17,703 bases of DNA from Planctomycetota bacterium (GCA_029259935.1 JAJDEH010000377.1:1-17703); one strand, 5' to 3'. Shown: positions 6,930 through 15,562, numbered from the stretch's first letter. Translations and numbers: made by a program. Notes: generated from the sequence alone by a model not told the origin.

Positions 6930-7562
6930 TCAATCGTTGAACCTTGCCCTATCCGGTTCTTGCATGGGAGTGGAAAGCTCCGTGGGCTGCGCGGGTCGAT
7001 CGACCATCCGCAGTCCGTTCAAGCAGGCGGCAACCATTTTGGGCGACGTTAAACGCAGGAAGTGAATGTGCGAATACTCCGGCGATCGTGACAGTTCTTC
7101 GTACTTCCGTCGATTGTGGCGGTAACTGGAAATCGCCCACAAAATGATGGAGTCTCTGGAGAAAAAAGCTTTTCGCATCGACTCGCGATTGCCCGTGCCG
7201 GGCCAAATCTCGTCTTGCGTAAATGAACGAAGGATCGCTCGCTTGGTTACGCGGAACACGGTCCGCGCGAAGGGAAGATCGAGCCAGATCACCAACTGAA
7301 CTTGCTTCCATTTTTCAGGAATCGTTCGCGTGTAGTTGCCATCCAGCACCCACCTTGGCTCCGCGGTAACGTTACGCACGTCCTGGAACATCTCATCGTC
7401 GGAAGCTGCTTGCCACCCGGCCTTCCAGAACATGCGATCCATTTCGTGAAGAGGCAGTTCAAGCAACGCGGCCAACTCGCGGGCAAACGTTGTCTTGCCA
7501 CTGCCCGACGTGCCCACGACGTTGATCCGCTCGAAACGGCTGAGTTGTCTGTAGTCCACCAT
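6930..7562 (-). CDS. FlaR-like P-loop nucleoside/adenylate-kinase-type protein
   Basis: A 210-aa P-loop protein resembling those annotated as adenylate kinase or DNA topology modulation protein FlaR. Walker A is GTSGSGKT (17-24, Lys23). The lid and substrate region has the subgroup signatures HEMDRMFW (39-46), WVLDGNYTRT (71-80), VIWLDLP (91-97) and GNRES (124-128). The fold is that of nucleotide or shikimate kinases, but the true phosphate acceptor of this subgroup is not established. The C-terminal 25 residues are Pro/Asp-rich and probably flexible. It starts at ATG 7562, 42 nt after the kinase stop codon on the same strand, so it is likely the last gene of that transcript. No clear ribosome site is visible. 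It converges with the oxidoreductase, 20 nt apart. Confidence 0.82.
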   Translation of the reverse strand: MVDYRQLSRFERINVVGTSGSGKTTFARELAALLELPLHEMDRMFWKAGWQAASDDEMFQDVRNVTAEPRWVLDGNYTRTIPEKWKQVQLVIWLDLPFARTVFRVTKRAILRSFTQDEIWPGTGNRESMRKAFFSRDSIILWAISSYRHNRRKYEELSRSPEYSHIHFLRLTSPKMVAACLNGLRMVDRPAQPTELSTPMQEPDRARFND

Positions 7563-7604
7563 CGTTGACTAGAACGCAGTTTTAGAATTTCGCCAGTCTA
7601 TCGT

Positions 7605-9857
7605 TTAGGTATTCGTCGTCCGTGAAGAAAAGCTCTCGGCACTAAAGTCAAATGGGTCGTTGGGGTTTACGGCGCGCAGCAGAGCTTCGGTGTCGCTTTG
7701 GATGATTCGGTACAGCAGCAGCGCGAACAACGACCCCAGAAATCCCAACGCGCTCAGTCCAATCAGAGCGGGAGTATTGCGTGCGTCCGCGGCGCTGGTA
7801 ATCAACTGCACCAGGATAGCCAGTGCGGGAACCCCGACCGCCATGTACAAATAGATGCCCGCGTTCCGCTGCAGCCGCTGCAGCGATCGGAAGTCCTCCG
7901 CGCCGGCACGCACACGACTCAAATGCGCTGGATAGTAGACTCGTACGCACAAGAAGGTTACGAGAAAAAATGGATACGCCGCCGCGATTAGGCCCGAGAG
8001 GGCCAACGAGGAACCAAAATGAAAGTACCAGGCTGGGTCGAGTTCGCCGAGTATGACATTGAGGCAAATCGGATATGCCACGCCGGCCACGATCCATTCG
8101 GCCGCGCAAATAAGAGCGGCGAATCCGCCCAGGGCTAACGTCCGCTGTCGAATCCACGTTGCCTGTTCCGGCGAAGGGGGCGGATGGTCCATCTTGATTA
8201 ACGGTCTGACGGCGGGCCATGTCACGAAAAGCCCCAGCAGTCCGCCTAACGGGTAGGCAATGCTGCTGATCACCACTTGCAACGTCTCAAACGTCGGCAA
8301 CATGTCCATGGTGTGCTGGCGAATGGCGTAATGCGTATGCCAGAAGTTAAAAATGCCAGCCAGCACGTTGGGAATCAGTGTCACGAAGGTGATCGCCGCC
8401 AACGGCCAGCGCCGGGCCACGTCGCGCCAACCATGCGTCGGCAGCTTCAACAGCCGCTGAGTTCGTGGTTGCAGACAAAGCAACAGCTCGTGCGCCAACT
8501 CGTCGGCCGAACTAAAGCGATCCTCGCGACGGGCGGCCAGGCACTTCAGCAGGGTACGCTGGAGTTCACTGGCGGCGGATTCCAGTTTTTCGGGCGGTTG
8601 GTGTTCTTGCAGCCCCTCAATCCGGCGCTCGGTCATATGCTCAAGAGTCGCCGTCCAGCCGGCTTCGAGGTGCTCGTCTTGAAACGGCCGATTTCCATTC
8701 AGCAATTCCCAAAGCACGATGCCACACGAGTAGATGTCGCTGCGGCCATCCAAATCGCGGGGCTGCCGCCGATGGGCCGGATTGCAGGCTTCCAGTTGCT
8801 CGGGCGACATATATGCCAAGCTGCCGCCAAAATAGGCCGCCGGTGCCGCGCCATCGATCTTCGAACTGGAGCTAATGTTAAAGTCGGCCAGTTTCGGAGT
8901 GCCGTCGATGTCCAGCAACACGTTGCCCGGCTTGATGTCCCGGTGCAGGACACCCTTCGAGTGGGCGTAGCTGAGCGCCGAAGCCAACTGGACTCCCAGA
9001 CGGCACACCGCTTCGGGCCATTCAGCATGGTACAGCGGCGAATGAACAGCCGACGCCGCATGTCCGCCTCGGCTGGCTTCCTCGGCGATGGTTTCCATGA
9101 TCAACTTTCCGTTCCACTCGCTGGGCGGGAGCCCCCGGATGCGTTGGATGACGGAATGCATGGTACCGCCGGCGACATACTGCATGTACAGCAGCCGAAT
9201 CCGTTGCTGGGGCAATTGGCGTTGATCGTAGACGCGGACGATGTTGGGATGGTCGAATTGGGCAAGCGTCTGCGGTTCGCTTCCCTGGTCGGCGGAGATT
9301 TTCAGTGCGACCAGGCGTTGTAACGATTCTTGTCGCGCCAGATAAACGGTGGCGAACGCACCTCTCCCTAGCTGAAGTAGAAGTTGGAAGTCGTCGAGCC
9401 GATCGCCCGCTTGGATCTGGTCATCGACGCGCGCAATGGGAACCAACGTCGTGGTTAGTTCGGGCGACTCCTCGGGCAGCAGTTGCCGCAGTTCTTCCGT
9501 GCTATCCGGAAAACGCGTGAAGTACTCGGTCGCCGCGACCTCCTCGCCCGCCGCCCGCCGCAGATGAAACTCTTCGTAGATCAAATCGCAGGGCAGTTTA
9601 CCGTCCACGCGAAGTTCCGGATTGTCCTGAAGGTAATCTTCCAGGCGTTTCGGCTCGCCGCCGCGACCGGCTCGATATTCCAAATCGACTTTGATCAACT
9701 CGGTCAACACGACCCGACGCAACGGTTCCTCCGCCGCCGGCAAGTGGTTGAGAAGCACGGGCGGCTCGTTCCGCTGTTCCCACGATTCGATGAAACCCTC
9801 GACGTGCTTGACCAAGACGCGCCACGATTCCGAGGCGTCGTTAAGACTCAATGTCAT
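7605..9857 (-). CDS. Membrane Ser/Thr protein kinase (Hanks type) with DFN motif
   Basis: The 750-aa protein has an N-terminal helical region of about 150 residues, with a short repeat-like pattern of YxxxNPEL and YFTRFP. The kinase domain (about 155-465) shows a glycine loop GRGAFATV (164-171), VALK (183-186, Lys186), HRDIKPGN (305-312, Asp307), DFN instead of DFG (325-327), SPE (351-353) and Asp374 in SDIYSCG. The link from Lys186 to HPNIV (203) is only 17 residues, so helix C is very short. A long insert lies before the HRD region (about 238-285). The C-terminus (about 483-716) has roughly six hydrophobic segments. It probably signals at the cytoplasmic membrane. The start is 50 nt after the MoaD-like stop, suggesting an operon. 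Target and ligand are unknown. ATG 9857 lacks a clear ribosome site. Confidence 0.92.
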   Translation of the reverse strand: MTLSLNDASESWRVLVKHVEGFIESWEQRNEPPVLLNHLPAAEEPLRRVVLTELIKVDLEYRAGRGGEPKRLEDYLQDNPELRVDGKLPCDLIYEEFHLRRAAGEEVAATEYFTRFPDSTEELRQLLPEESPELTTTLVPIARVDDQIQAGDRLDDFQLLLQLGRGAFATVYLARQESLQRLVALKISADQGSEPQTLAQFDHPNIVRVYDQRQLPQQRIRLLYMQYVAGGTMHSVIQRIRGLPPSEWNGKLIMETIAEEASRGGHAASAVHSPLYHAEWPEAVCRLGVQLASALSYAHSKGVLHRDIKPGNVLLDIDGTPKLADFNISSSSKIDGAAPAAYFGGSLAYMSPEQLEACNPAHRRQPRDLDGRSDIYSCGIVLWELLNGNRPFQDEHLEAGWTATLEHMTERRIEGLQEHQPPEKLESAASELQRTLLKCLAARREDRFSSADELAHELLLCLQPRTQRLLKLPTHGWRDVARRWPLAAITFVTLIPNVLAGIFNFWHTHYAIRQHTMDMLPTFETLQVVISSIAYPLGGLLGLFVTWPAVRPLIKMDHPPPSPEQATWIRQRTLALGGFAALICAAEWIVAGVAYPICLNVILGELDPAWYFHFGSSLALSGLIAAAYPFFLVTFLCVRVYYPAHLSRVRAGAEDFRSLQRLQRNAGIYLYMAVGVPALAILVQLITSAADARNTPALIGLSALGFLGSLFALLLYRIIQSDTEALLRAVNPNDPFDFSAESFSSRTTNT

Positions 9858-9907
9858 GCTGCGTTCTCAAAGGAGGGCGTCATCCGTCGAACTATCCAAT
9901 CCCATGG

Positions 9908-10186
9908 TTAACCGCCAGCGTCGGCCAGCATGATCAGCAGCGACGTTCCATCCGGCAAGACGGTGCCGGAGTCGGTGGCGAACTGGTTGCCATCAAGGTT
10001 GGCCAGATACCCCTTGCGAAGTTGTGGACCGTCCAAACACTCGTGGGCCAACTTGGGAAATCGATCCCCCAGCGCGGATAAGACGTCGCCCAGCAATGCG
10101 CTTTCTGTCTCCGTTTGGATGACGGTGGACTCCACGCCGGCGCGCCGCCGTAAAACGCCAAACAACTCGACTCGAATCGTCGCCAT
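9908..10186 (-). CDS. MoaD/ThiS-family ubiquitin-like sulfur-carrier protein
   Basis: A 92-aa protein whose last two residues are Gly-Gly, the hallmark tail that is adenylated and thiocarboxylated in MoaD, ThiS and relatives. The N-terminus (MATIRVELFGVLRRRAG) gives the first beta strand and the FG.LR turn usual for MoaD. VLPDGTSLLIMLADAGG (76-92) is the final strand leading to the tail. MoaD serves molybdopterin synthase and ThiS thiamine thiazole synthesis; others feed cysteine or metabolite sulfur transfer. No moaE, moeB or thiazole genes lie nearby; instead a kinase follows 50 nt downstream. The sequence cannot tell which pathway it serves. The upstream 150 nt is a divergent promoter region shared with the chain-length gene. 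Confidence 0.83.
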   Translation of the reverse strand: MATIRVELFGVLRRRAGVESTVIQTETESALLGDVLSALGDRFPKLAHECLDGPQLRKGYLANLDGNQFATDSGTVLPDGTSLLIMLADAGG

Positions 10187-10336
10187 CTCGTTATCGTACC
10201 GAGTTTTGGTTCATCGTGCCCCTCCCCTCGGGGTTTTACTGAAACCAATGGCGTTATCGCGACCGAACTTTCCGCGTCAACGAACCTGGCACCCCTGATA
10301 TTGGCTGCATTCTCCTCGAACAGCCACTGAATTAAG

Positions 10337-12607
10337 ATGGACCAAGGCCTTCACTTCCACGGGAACAGGATGATGGACAACCAACGATCACGCGAATCCA
10401 GCTTGGGACGCTCGCGCGCCCCACGAGCCAGCGAGGGCGAACCCGCGCCGCACTACCTCGATCTGGTCAAGATCCTCTGGCGACGCCGACTGCTAGTGGC
10501 ACTCACGTTGCTGGGTGCCTGGGTGCTGGCCGCCGTTCTGTATTTTGTCGTCCCGCCGGTCTATGAATCGACCGCCAAGCTATTGGTCATCAAGAAGAGT
10601 CATCATTCGGTGACGTCGGTCGGCCAGGGGGACAGTGAATTTGAAACGAACCTTTCCGTGCATCAATCGCTGATCAACAGCCCGGCAATCATACAAGGCG
10701 CGATCGACGAGGAACAATTGCTGGCGCTGCCGTCCTTGCAGCACGAGGAGTTGCCGGTCGAATTGATTACGGATTCGCTGTTCGTCGAGCGCGAACAGCC
10801 CGAGGGCCAGCAGGACAATAACAGTGCGATTCTCTCGCTGGCCTACCGCAGCACGTCGGCCGACGATTGCCCTCAGGTTTTAGAAGCGCTGATCGACAGC
10901 TATCAAGGATTTTTGAACAGGATTCATCGATTTGACAACGAAGCAACGCGTGAAGTCTACTTGCGATGGAAGCAGGAGGTGCAAAAGGATCTGGACGAAA
11001 AGACGAACCAATACGCTCTGCTCAAGGCGGGCGCGGCTCGACTTGGCGTTACCGAACGGAACTCGCTCGAAGTGCCTCATTCACGACTGGCGGAAGTTGA
11101 ACGCGAGCGCGTCGTCCAGTCGGTGCGGCGGGCCGAACTGGCAAAGAAGCTGGAAGTTTTAACCGACGGCCGCAAGCGCGGTCTCAGCGCCCAGGCCCTG
11201 GCCGAATTGGCATCGCGGTGGATGCCCGCTCCGACGTCTAGAACTTTCCTCCAGGACCAGCTTCATGCGCTCAGCGAGCAAGAGCAGTTGCTGCTATCTA
11301 AATTTGGGCAAGAGCATCCCGAAGTGGCGGCCATTCGGAAACGGATTCAAAAGCTTCAACAGCAGATGGTCAGCGCGAACACGGTTCCCACCAATCGCAC
11401 GGACCCGCTGGCTCTCGAAGAGTCGCTGCGCCAGGAATTGGCCGTGACCACGGAAGTGGAAACCGCCTTGACTAACATGGTGGGCGAGGCACGCGGCGAA
11501 TTGAGCAAGTCGGTTCAGTATTTTGAAAAGGCCGAGTTGCTGCGGAGCGAGATCTCGTTGAACCGCGAATTATACCGTGAAATTGTTCGTCAGTTACAGG
11601 CGATCGATCTAGTGAAGGACGCCAATGTCTACAACGCGGAAATCATCGCGCAGCCGAAACTCGGCGAAAAAGTGATTCCTAGCGCGCCGGTCTTGGGAAT
11701 CATTCTCACGGCTCTCGGGTTGGTGGTCGGTTGCGGGCTGGCGTTTCTCGCGGAGAGCGTCGACACGAGCCTTCGCAACCCTCAGCAAATTCACCAGCAA
11801 ATAGGCGTGGCGGTCATGGGGCAAATTCCACGTTTTCGCGCTCGTAAAGGCGAATCCACCGGCGAATCGCCGATTAAAAACTCATTGGACACCCGCGTCC
11901 GCGTGGTTCACCAGGCGGATTCGGCCGCGGCGGAAGCTTATCACAGTTTGCGAACGTCGCTGTATTTTGGGGCGCAAGATGCCCAAATCCTTGCCGTCAC
12001 CAGTCCGGACCCGGGCGACGGCAAGAGTACCCTTGTCGCCAACTTGGCAGCTTCGATGGCTCAGGCAGGAAAGTCCGTTCTGTTGGTGGATGCCGATTTT
12101 CGTGACCCAAGCCTGCACGCCATTTTCGGATTGCAAAACGAGCGCGGATTGCAGTCAATCCTAGACAGCGACGCGGACCCTCAAAGTGTGATTCAATCGA
12201 CGGCGGTTCCCCGCTTGTCCGTTCTCCCGGCCGGGCCTTCGGCAAGGAACCCCGCCGAGTTGTTTTTGCGTTCAAAGTTCAACGAATTGCTTGAGTCTTG
12301 TCGGCGCGATTTTGACTACGTGCTGCTCGACTGCACCAGTGTGTTGGGCAAGACGGATGCTTGCGTTATTGCTCCCCAAGTTGACGCCGTGTTGCTGACC
12401 GTGTTGGCGGCGAGCGACTTGGCGCGTGTCGCCCGCGCTGCCGAAACCCTTGAGAGCTTGCATGCGAATCTGCTGGGGGTCGTGATGAATGGCGTTCCAG
12501 ATCGGCTAGTGCGTGAGTTCGGCGTGTTTCCCGTCGAGCCCATCGAGTCGGGTCACAATGCCGCGCCACAATCCGATCGCCCCGCCACGGTTCGTGCATC
12601 CAGTTGA
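10337..12607 (+). CDS. Wzz/GumC-type chain-length determinant fused to BY-kinase-like ATPase
   Basis: At 756 aa this matches the fused Wzz plus bacterial tyrosine kinase architecture that controls polysaccharide chain length and export. TM1 is at about 51-73, followed by the PPVYESTAKLLV Wzz strand (73-84). A long periplasmic coiled-coil region spans about 200-430 (HPEVAAIRKRI, 327-337), and TM2 is at about 450-472. The cytosolic domain has Walker A PGDGKST (559-565), Walker A' VLLVDADFRDP (581-591) and Walker B YVLLDC (661-666). Two oddities stand out. The tail after the ATPase contains no tyrosine, and the usual PP after Walker B is TS. The EAYxxLRT interface motif is present (533-540) with His536 where Arg is common. 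The start could also be Met12 or Met13; none has a good ribosome site. It heads the glycan cluster. Confidence 0.9.
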   Translation: MDQGLHFHGNRMMDNQRSRESSLGRSRAPRASEGEPAPHYLDLVKILWRRRLLVALTLLGAWVLAAVLYFVVPPVYESTAKLLVIKKSHHSVTSVGQGDSEFETNLSVHQSLINSPAIIQGAIDEEQLLALPSLQHEELPVELITDSLFVEREQPEGQQDNNSAILSLAYRSTSADDCPQVLEALIDSYQGFLNRIHRFDNEATREVYLRWKQEVQKDLDEKTNQYALLKAGAARLGVTERNSLEVPHSRLAEVERERVVQSVRRAELAKKLEVLTDGRKRGLSAQALAELASRWMPAPTSRTFLQDQLHALSEQEQLLLSKFGQEHPEVAAIRKRIQKLQQQMVSANTVPTNRTDPLALEESLRQELAVTTEVETALTNMVGEARGELSKSVQYFEKAELLRSEISLNRELYREIVRQLQAIDLVKDANVYNAEIIAQPKLGEKVIPSAPVLGIILTALGLVVGCGLAFLAESVDTSLRNPQQIHQQIGVAVMGQIPRFRARKGESTGESPIKNSLDTRVRVVHQADSAAAEAYHSLRTSLYFGAQDAQILAVTSPDPGDGKSTLVANLAASMAQAGKSVLLVDADFRDPSLHAIFGLQNERGLQSILDSDADPQSVIQSTAVPRLSVLPAGPSARNPAELFLRSKFNELLESCRRDFDYVLLDCTSVLGKTDACVIAPQVDAVLLTVLAASDLARVARAAETLESLHANLLGVVMNGVPDRLVREFGVFPVEPIESGHNAAPQSDRPATVRASS

Positions 12608-12649
12608 CCATTTGCTCGGCCGACACACGGCCCTATCTCGTTTGGCTTC

Positions 12650-13285
12650 ATGTTGTTCCGCCGCACTTTTTACTGTTCGATGGTGAAACCCGCACTGGAT
12701 CGCCTGTGCGCGCTGGCATTTCTTGTGGCAACTTCGCCATTGCTGCTGGCGATTTCTTGCAGCTTGCTGATCTCGAATCGGGGTAGCATTTTCTTCACTC
12801 AAAAACGGCCAGGATTCCGGGCCAAGCCGTTTTACATCATCAAGTTCAAGACCATGAACGATCGCCGAGACGAAAACGGCGACCTGTTGCCGGACGACCA
12901 GCGATTGACGGTGATCGGCGGGATTTTGCGAAAGACATCTTTGGATGAGCTTCCCCAGCTACTGAATATATTGGCCGGGCAGCTTAGCTTTATTGGCCCC
13001 CGGCCCTTGTTGATGGATTATTTGCCGCACTACAACGAGCGGCAGGCGCGACGTCACAACGTCAAACCGGGCATTACGGGCTGGGCCCAGATAAACGGTC
13101 GCAATTCGCTAACGTGGGAAGAAAAGTTCGAGTACGACGTGGACTACGTGGAAAACATTTCGCCGTGGTTCGACTTGAAAATCGCTCTGTTGACGATACC
13201 GAGCGCGCTGCGGCAAAGAGGCGTTGAGTTTCCGGAACACGCAACGGATATCAAGTTTACGGGAACGAACTCGCGGCATGTCTGA
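12650..13285 (+). CDS. pglC: PglC-type monotopic phosphoglycosyl transferase (initiating sugar transferase)
   Basis: A 211-aa protein of the small polyprenyl-phosphate phosphoglycosyl transferase family. It carries an N-terminal re-entrant hydrophobic helix with the Ser-Pro break (TSP, 28-30), FFTQKRPGF (48-56), YIIKFKTM (62-69), the catalytic Asp99-Glu100 pair in SLDELPQL, FIGPRPLLMDYLPHY (114-128) and KPGITGWAQINGRN (139-152). It follows Campylobacter PglC closely along most of its length, including the C-terminal ending. PglC transfers the phospho-trideoxy-amino-sugar from a UDP donor to undecaprenyl phosphate on the inner membrane face. A different UDP-sugar specificity here is quite possible. 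Met11 (12680) is an alternative start. The stop overlaps the ATP-grasp start by 8 nt, so coupled translation is likely. Confidence 0.9.
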   Translation: MLFRRTFYCSMVKPALDRLCALAFLVATSPLLLAISCSLLISNRGSIFFTQKRPGFRAKPFYIIKFKTMNDRRDENGDLLPDDQRLTVIGGILRKTSLDELPQLLNILAGQLSFIGPRPLLMDYLPHYNERQARRHNVKPGITGWAQINGRNSLTWEEKFEYDVDYVENISPWFDLKIALLTIPSALRQRGVEFPEHATDIKFTGTNSRHV

Positions 13286-14240
13286 AACGACGAATATCCT
13301 GATCACCTCGGCTGGCCGACGCGTCAGCCTGGTGAAAATCTTTCAGCAGACGCTTGCCGAACTGGGGCTGCAAGGAGAAGTGTGCGCCGTCGACGCAGCG
13401 CCACGGCTGAGCGCGGCCTGCCAGTTGGCGGATCGGTATCAGGCCGCTCCTCCCGTATCGTCCCCGGAATATATACCGTTTTTGCTGCGGCTGTGCCGCG
13501 ACCGGAATATCTCGATTGTCGTCCCAACCATCGACCCCGAACTGCTTCCGCTGGCCACCGCGAAACCGACGTTCGCCGCTCAGGGCGTCGCCGTGGCAGT
13601 TTCGAGTCCCGAGTTGTGCGCGACCATGTCCCGCACCACCACCGCTCACGAGTTTTTCCAACGACGTGGATTCGAAACCCCTCGGATCCACGAGCTGATT
13701 CCCAATGACGCTTTTCCGGTTTTCGCCAAGCCAGACGTTTCTAGCGGTTCGATCGGTTCCGAAAAAGTCAACTCAGCCAGCCGCGCGGCGGAATTGCGGG
13801 CGATCAATTCGGACTATGTCTTTCAACAGTTCTTGAAGGGCGAGGAATTTACGATGGATGTTTTTGTCGATTTCCACGGGCAAGTGATCGACGTCGTGCC
13901 CCGCCAGCGATTGGAGGTTCGCGCGGGTGAGGTGGCCAAGGGTGTGACGGTCAGAGATGAGGAACTGATCGCCCAGTGCCTGCGTCTCTGCGATCAGATG
14001 CCGGGGCCTTACGGCGTGCTGAATGTCCAAGTCTTCAAGACCACGGAGGGGATCTTCTTTACCGAAGTAAATCCACGTTTTGGAGGTGGTTTTCCACTTT
14101 CATATCACGCTGGAGCGAATATGGCGGCGTATCTCGTTCGTGACGCTCTCGGTCAGCCGCTGGAGTACAAAAATCGCTGGAAAGACGGAATTCTTATGCT
14201 TCGCTACGACGGCGAAGTAATATTAGACTATGGCGAGTAA
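13278..14240 (+). CDS. ATP-grasp ligase (carbamoyl-phosphate-synthase-large-subunit-like, short form)
   Basis: A 320-aa stand-alone ATP-grasp enzyme. The N-terminal pre-grasp Rossmann-like part begins ILITSAGRRVSLV (7-19), a start typical of this subgroup. FPVFAKPDVSSGSIGSEKV (146-164) is the ATP-binding lysine and flexible loop, VFQQFLKGEEFTMDVFVD (181-198) the hinge region, and FFTEVNPRFGGGFPLSYH (260-277) the metal-binding Glu263/Asn265 motif. ATP-grasp ligases activate a carboxylate as acyl phosphate and join it to an amine or other nucleophile. The frame is open upstream, but ATG 13278 fits family starts and overlaps the pglC stop as ATGTCTGA. The stop overlaps the next gene by 11 nt. 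The neighbours suggest it acylates an amino sugar; the acid is unknown. Confidence 0.88.
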   Translation: MSETTNILITSAGRRVSLVKIFQQTLAELGLQGEVCAVDAAPRLSAACQLADRYQAAPPVSSPEYIPFLLRLCRDRNISIVVPTIDPELLPLATAKPTFAAQGVAVAVSSPELCATMSRTTTAHEFFQRRGFETPRIHELIPNDAFPVFAKPDVSSGSIGSEKVNSASRAAELRAINSDYVFQQFLKGEEFTMDVFVDFHGQVIDVVPRQRLEVRAGEVAKGVTVRDEELIAQCLRLCDQMPGPYGVLNVQVFKTTEGIFFTEVNPRFGGGFPLSYHAGANMAAYLVRDALGQPLEYKNRWKDGILMLRYDGEVILDYGE

Positions 14241-15462
14241 CGGTTTGGGGCCCGGCCGGCGCATACACCCAATCAAACGATCTCTCCAATTCCTTCCCCC
14301 GGGCAACCGCCGGAGGGACGCGTTCGAACGCAACAGCGGAGCCCCAGTCATTATCGATCAAGATACCTCCACCGCGCGGGCCATCGATTCCGGGGACCAA
14401 CAAGCTTGGAACCGGCTGCTCGATCGTTGTGGCGGGCATGACTTTTATCATACGCCGGAGTACCACGCATTCCACGAAGCGCGCGGCCAGGGGACAGCCG
14501 TACTCATCGCTCACGAAGAGGGCGACAAGGTGGCCGCTTTTCCGCTGTTGATTCGTTCCTTGGCTGGCGTTCCCGGCCTGCCTAGTGAACTAGCGGAGTG
14601 CCGTGACGCAACGTCGGTTTACGGTTATGGGGGGCCGGTCACGAACACCAACTGGAGCGACGCCGCTTTCATCCGCCGATTCGGCCAGACCGTACGCGCG
14701 ACGCTGCAGTCGCAAGGTGTCATTGCGGCGTTCTCGCGTCTTCATCCGCTGTTGCGGAATGGGGCCGGTTTGTTTTCGATTGGCGAGTCCCGCACGCTTG
14801 GCGCGTGTGTGTCCATCGACCTGCGTCGCCCCGCCGCTCAACAGCTTGATGAATATCGCGACAATCACAAATGGACTCTGCGACGTGGCCGCAAAGTCGG
14901 CATGCAAGCCAGCGTGGATCACCATTGGAAGTACTTCGACGACTTCATTCGCTTGTATACCGCAACCATGGATGCGGTAAAGGCCCAGCCTTGGTATCGA
15001 TTCGACGAATCCTACTTCACGGCGTTGCGCGCTGCACTGGGCGACCATCTTCATCTGCTGGTGGTCAAGTTCGGCGACCGTGTCATCAGTGCCGGACTGT
15101 TCACGATCTGCAACGGCATCATCCAATATCACCTCGGCGGATACGATCCCGATTTCCGCAAGTTCAGTCCTAACACCGCCATCATCGACAAAGCCCGCTG
15201 TTGGGGAAACGAGCAACGTGCCGATTTCCTGTTTCTCGGCGGCGGCGTCGGAGCGGCAACCGACAGCCTGCTGCACTTCAAGCAGGGGTTCTCGCGCCAG
15301 CGGCACAGCTTTGACGTGTGGAGAATGGTATTGCAGCCGCAGCTTTACGAAAGCGCAATCGAACATCATCGACAGTGGGAATCGACACGAGAGCCTCCCG
15401 GCATGTGCCAGGGTTCTTACTTTCCCGCTTACCGAGCCCATGAGCAATCTAGTTTGCCATGA
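14230..15462 (+). CDS. FemAB/GNAT-fold acyl- or aminoacyltransferase
   Basis: A 410-aa protein with two GNAT-like halves, as in FemAB/FemX and the related CelD/BcsL-type acetyltransferases. An Arg/Pro-rich leader (1-45) precedes the first half, which has FYHTPEYHAF (72-81) and SVYGYGGPVTN (129-139). The second half carries LHLLVVKFGDRVISAGLF (274-291), YHLGGYDPDFRKFSPNTA (300-317) and LFLGGGVGAATDSLLHFKQG (334-353), the strongest family signature. FemAB enzymes add amino acids from aminoacyl-tRNA to peptidoglycan precursors; relatives in polysaccharide clusters are thought to acylate sugar amines. The start ATG overlaps the ATP-grasp stop by 11 nt, and no later in-frame ATG precedes the domain. 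No membrane segment is evident. Acetyl-CoA versus aminoacyl-tRNA as donor cannot be decided from sequence. Confidence 0.85.
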   Translation: MASNGLGPGRRIHPIKRSLQFLPPGNRRRDAFERNSGAPVIIDQDTSTARAIDSGDQQAWNRLLDRCGGHDFYHTPEYHAFHEARGQGTAVLIAHEEGDKVAAFPLLIRSLAGVPGLPSELAECRDATSVYGYGGPVTNTNWSDAAFIRRFGQTVRATLQSQGVIAAFSRLHPLLRNGAGLFSIGESRTLGACVSIDLRRPAAQQLDEYRDNHKWTLRRGRKVGMQASVDHHWKYFDDFIRLYTATMDAVKAQPWYRFDESYFTALRAALGDHLHLLVVKFGDRVISAGLFTICNGIIQYHLGGYDPDFRKFSPNTAIIDKARCWGNEQRADFLFLGGGVGAATDSLLHFKQGFSRQRHSFDVWRMVLQPQLYESAIEHHRQWESTREPPGMCQGSYFPAYRAHEQSSLP

Positions 15463-15562
15463 CCGTCACGTATGTGTCCCGTTGGCGGTGTCGGCGACAT
15501 TGCGGGACCCATCCACTGAGCTATTTGTTACATCCCAATTCTTGGTCTGAATGTGGTGAATC

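Noticed and set aside
8277..9323. 348-aa plus-strand open frame
   Set aside because: It runs antisense through the kinase domain, whose motifs are clear on the minus strand; the translation shows no recognisable domain.
10224..10237. CCCCTCGGGG followed by TTTT as a terminator
   Set aside because: The loop would be only two bases, and the site lies in a divergent promoter region where no transcript should end.
10290..10320. TGGCAC followed by TTGGCTGCA, resembling a sigma54 promoter
   Set aside because: The GG and GC elements are not at the required -24/-12 spacing.
14590..15447. 285-aa minus-strand open frame
   Set aside because: It is the antisense shadow of the FemAB-like gene, which has strong family motifs.
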